8,174 nucleotides of DNA from Nitrospirota bacterium (GTDB lineage Bacteria > Nitrospirota > Nitrospiria > Nitrospirales > Nitrospiraceae): positions 1 through 8,174 of the forward strand of contig VBOM01000101.1 of assembly GCA_005877535.1 (NCBI GenBank). The letters run 5' to 3'. Of this stretch, positions 7,713-8,174 are shown one piece after another. Below the pieces are notes generated by a model. It was not told where the DNA came from and did not search any database. It saw only the letters and a program-made list of their open reading frames with translations. Positions within the stretch are counted from its first letter, which is position 1. Every line of letters starts with the position of its first letter. A program made the position numbers and the translations under genes.

Positions 7713-8174
7713 CCTTGAGCCAAATGCTCTGCGATCTGCACCGCATTGAGTGCGGCCCCCTTTCGCAAATTATCCGCCACCACCCACAGATTGAGACCGT
7801 TGGCGATCGACTCATCTTCACGAACGCGCCCGACATAGACTTCATCCTTCCCGGCAACCTCCAACGGCATGGGATAGATTTTGTGTGCCGGATCGTCATA
7901 GAGCAGCACGCCTGGTGCAGTGGACAGAATGGCGCGGGCCTCGTTGGCGGTTAACTTCTTCTCCATCTCGATGTTGACGGCTTCCGAATGTCCGATGTAC
8001 ACAGGGACCCGCACCGTCGTAGCCGTCACATGAATCGACTGGTCGCCCATGATCTTTCTAGTCTCATGGACCATCTTCATCTCTTCCTTCGTATACCCTG
8101 ACGGCAGAAACTCGTCGATCTGAGGCAAGCAATTGAATGCGATCTGATAGGGGTAGACCTTGGGGCTCGCCGAC
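7709..8174 (-). CDS. asd: Aspartate-semialdehyde dehydrogenase, C-terminal part (5' end outside window)
   Basis: Asd reduces aspartyl phosphate with NADPH to aspartate semialdehyde, the branch point to lysine and diaminopimelate, methionine and threonine. Only the last 154 residues lie in the window; the frame is open through the right edge. The visible part is the dimerisation and substrate-binding half. It starts ASPKVYPYQIAFNCLPQIDE, then GYTKEEMKMVHETRKI, then RVPVYIGHSEAVNIE. In that last segment the arginine (codon at 8011-8009) and the histidine seven residues on (7990-7988) match the substrate-binding Arg and acid-base His of the family. The catalytic cysteine is upstream, outside the window. 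A TTG at 8128 could be read as an internal start, but it encodes an ordinary leucine in a conserved stretch. The stop overlaps the DUF2905 start, so asd heads the visible part of this operon. Confidence 0.95.
   Translation of the reverse strand, partial: SASPKVYPYQIAFNCLPQIDEFLPSGYTKEEMKMVHETRKIMGDQSIHVTATTVRVPVYIGHSEAVNIEMEKKLTANEARAILSTAPGVLLYDDPAHKIYPMPLEVAGKDEVYVGRVREDESIANGLNLWVVADNLRKGAALNAVQIAEHLAQG

Overview
This window reads as ordinary chromosomal housekeeping DNA from a moderately GC-rich bacterium. It is tightly packed, its genes overlap, and I see no mobile elements. Protein flavour and gene arrangement suggest a Nitrospira-like (Nitrospirota) or otherwise deltaproteobacteria-like diderm. 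That placement is an impression from the families and their order; no search was run.

Left part (1-4209, minus strand): a cell-shape (elongasome) operon, read from right to left. It runs from a small RDD-family membrane protein through mreB, mreC and mreD to mrdA (penicillin-binding protein 2), whose 3' end leaves the window at base 1. Gaps are short (37, 21 and 40 bases) and mreC/mreD overlap by 4 bases. A good sigma70-type promoter (TTGTGC-17-TATACT) and a strong Shine-Dalgarno lie just upstream of the RDD gene, so that gene appears to lead the operon. MreB polymerises under the membrane, MreC and MreD link it to the periplasm, and PBP2 cross-links lateral-wall peptidoglycan.

Middle (4210-5221): a divergent intergenic region carries back-to-back promoters. 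It is followed by a plus-strand gene for a membrane-anchored SurA/PpiD N-terminal-like protein of 234 residues with no peptidyl-prolyl isomerase domain. An 86-base convergent gap with no obvious terminator separates it from the next unit.

Right part (5222-8174, minus strand): a four-gene string read from right to left, asd (3' part only), a DUF2905 small membrane protein, a SpoIID/LytB-type protein and queA. All three junctions overlap (4, 19 and 1 bases), which points to one transcript with translational coupling. Asd feeds lysine, diaminopimelate, methionine and threonine synthesis. The SpoIID-like protein probably cuts or binds peptidoglycan. QueA makes epoxyqueuosine in tRNA.

Two of the three units thus concern the cell envelope. 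I found no RNA gene, CRISPR array, insertion sequence or clearly new system. The points worth a second look are the RDD gene heading the mre operon, the PPIase-less SurA-like protein facing it, and the start of queA, which overlaps the preceding stop and has no Shine-Dalgarno.
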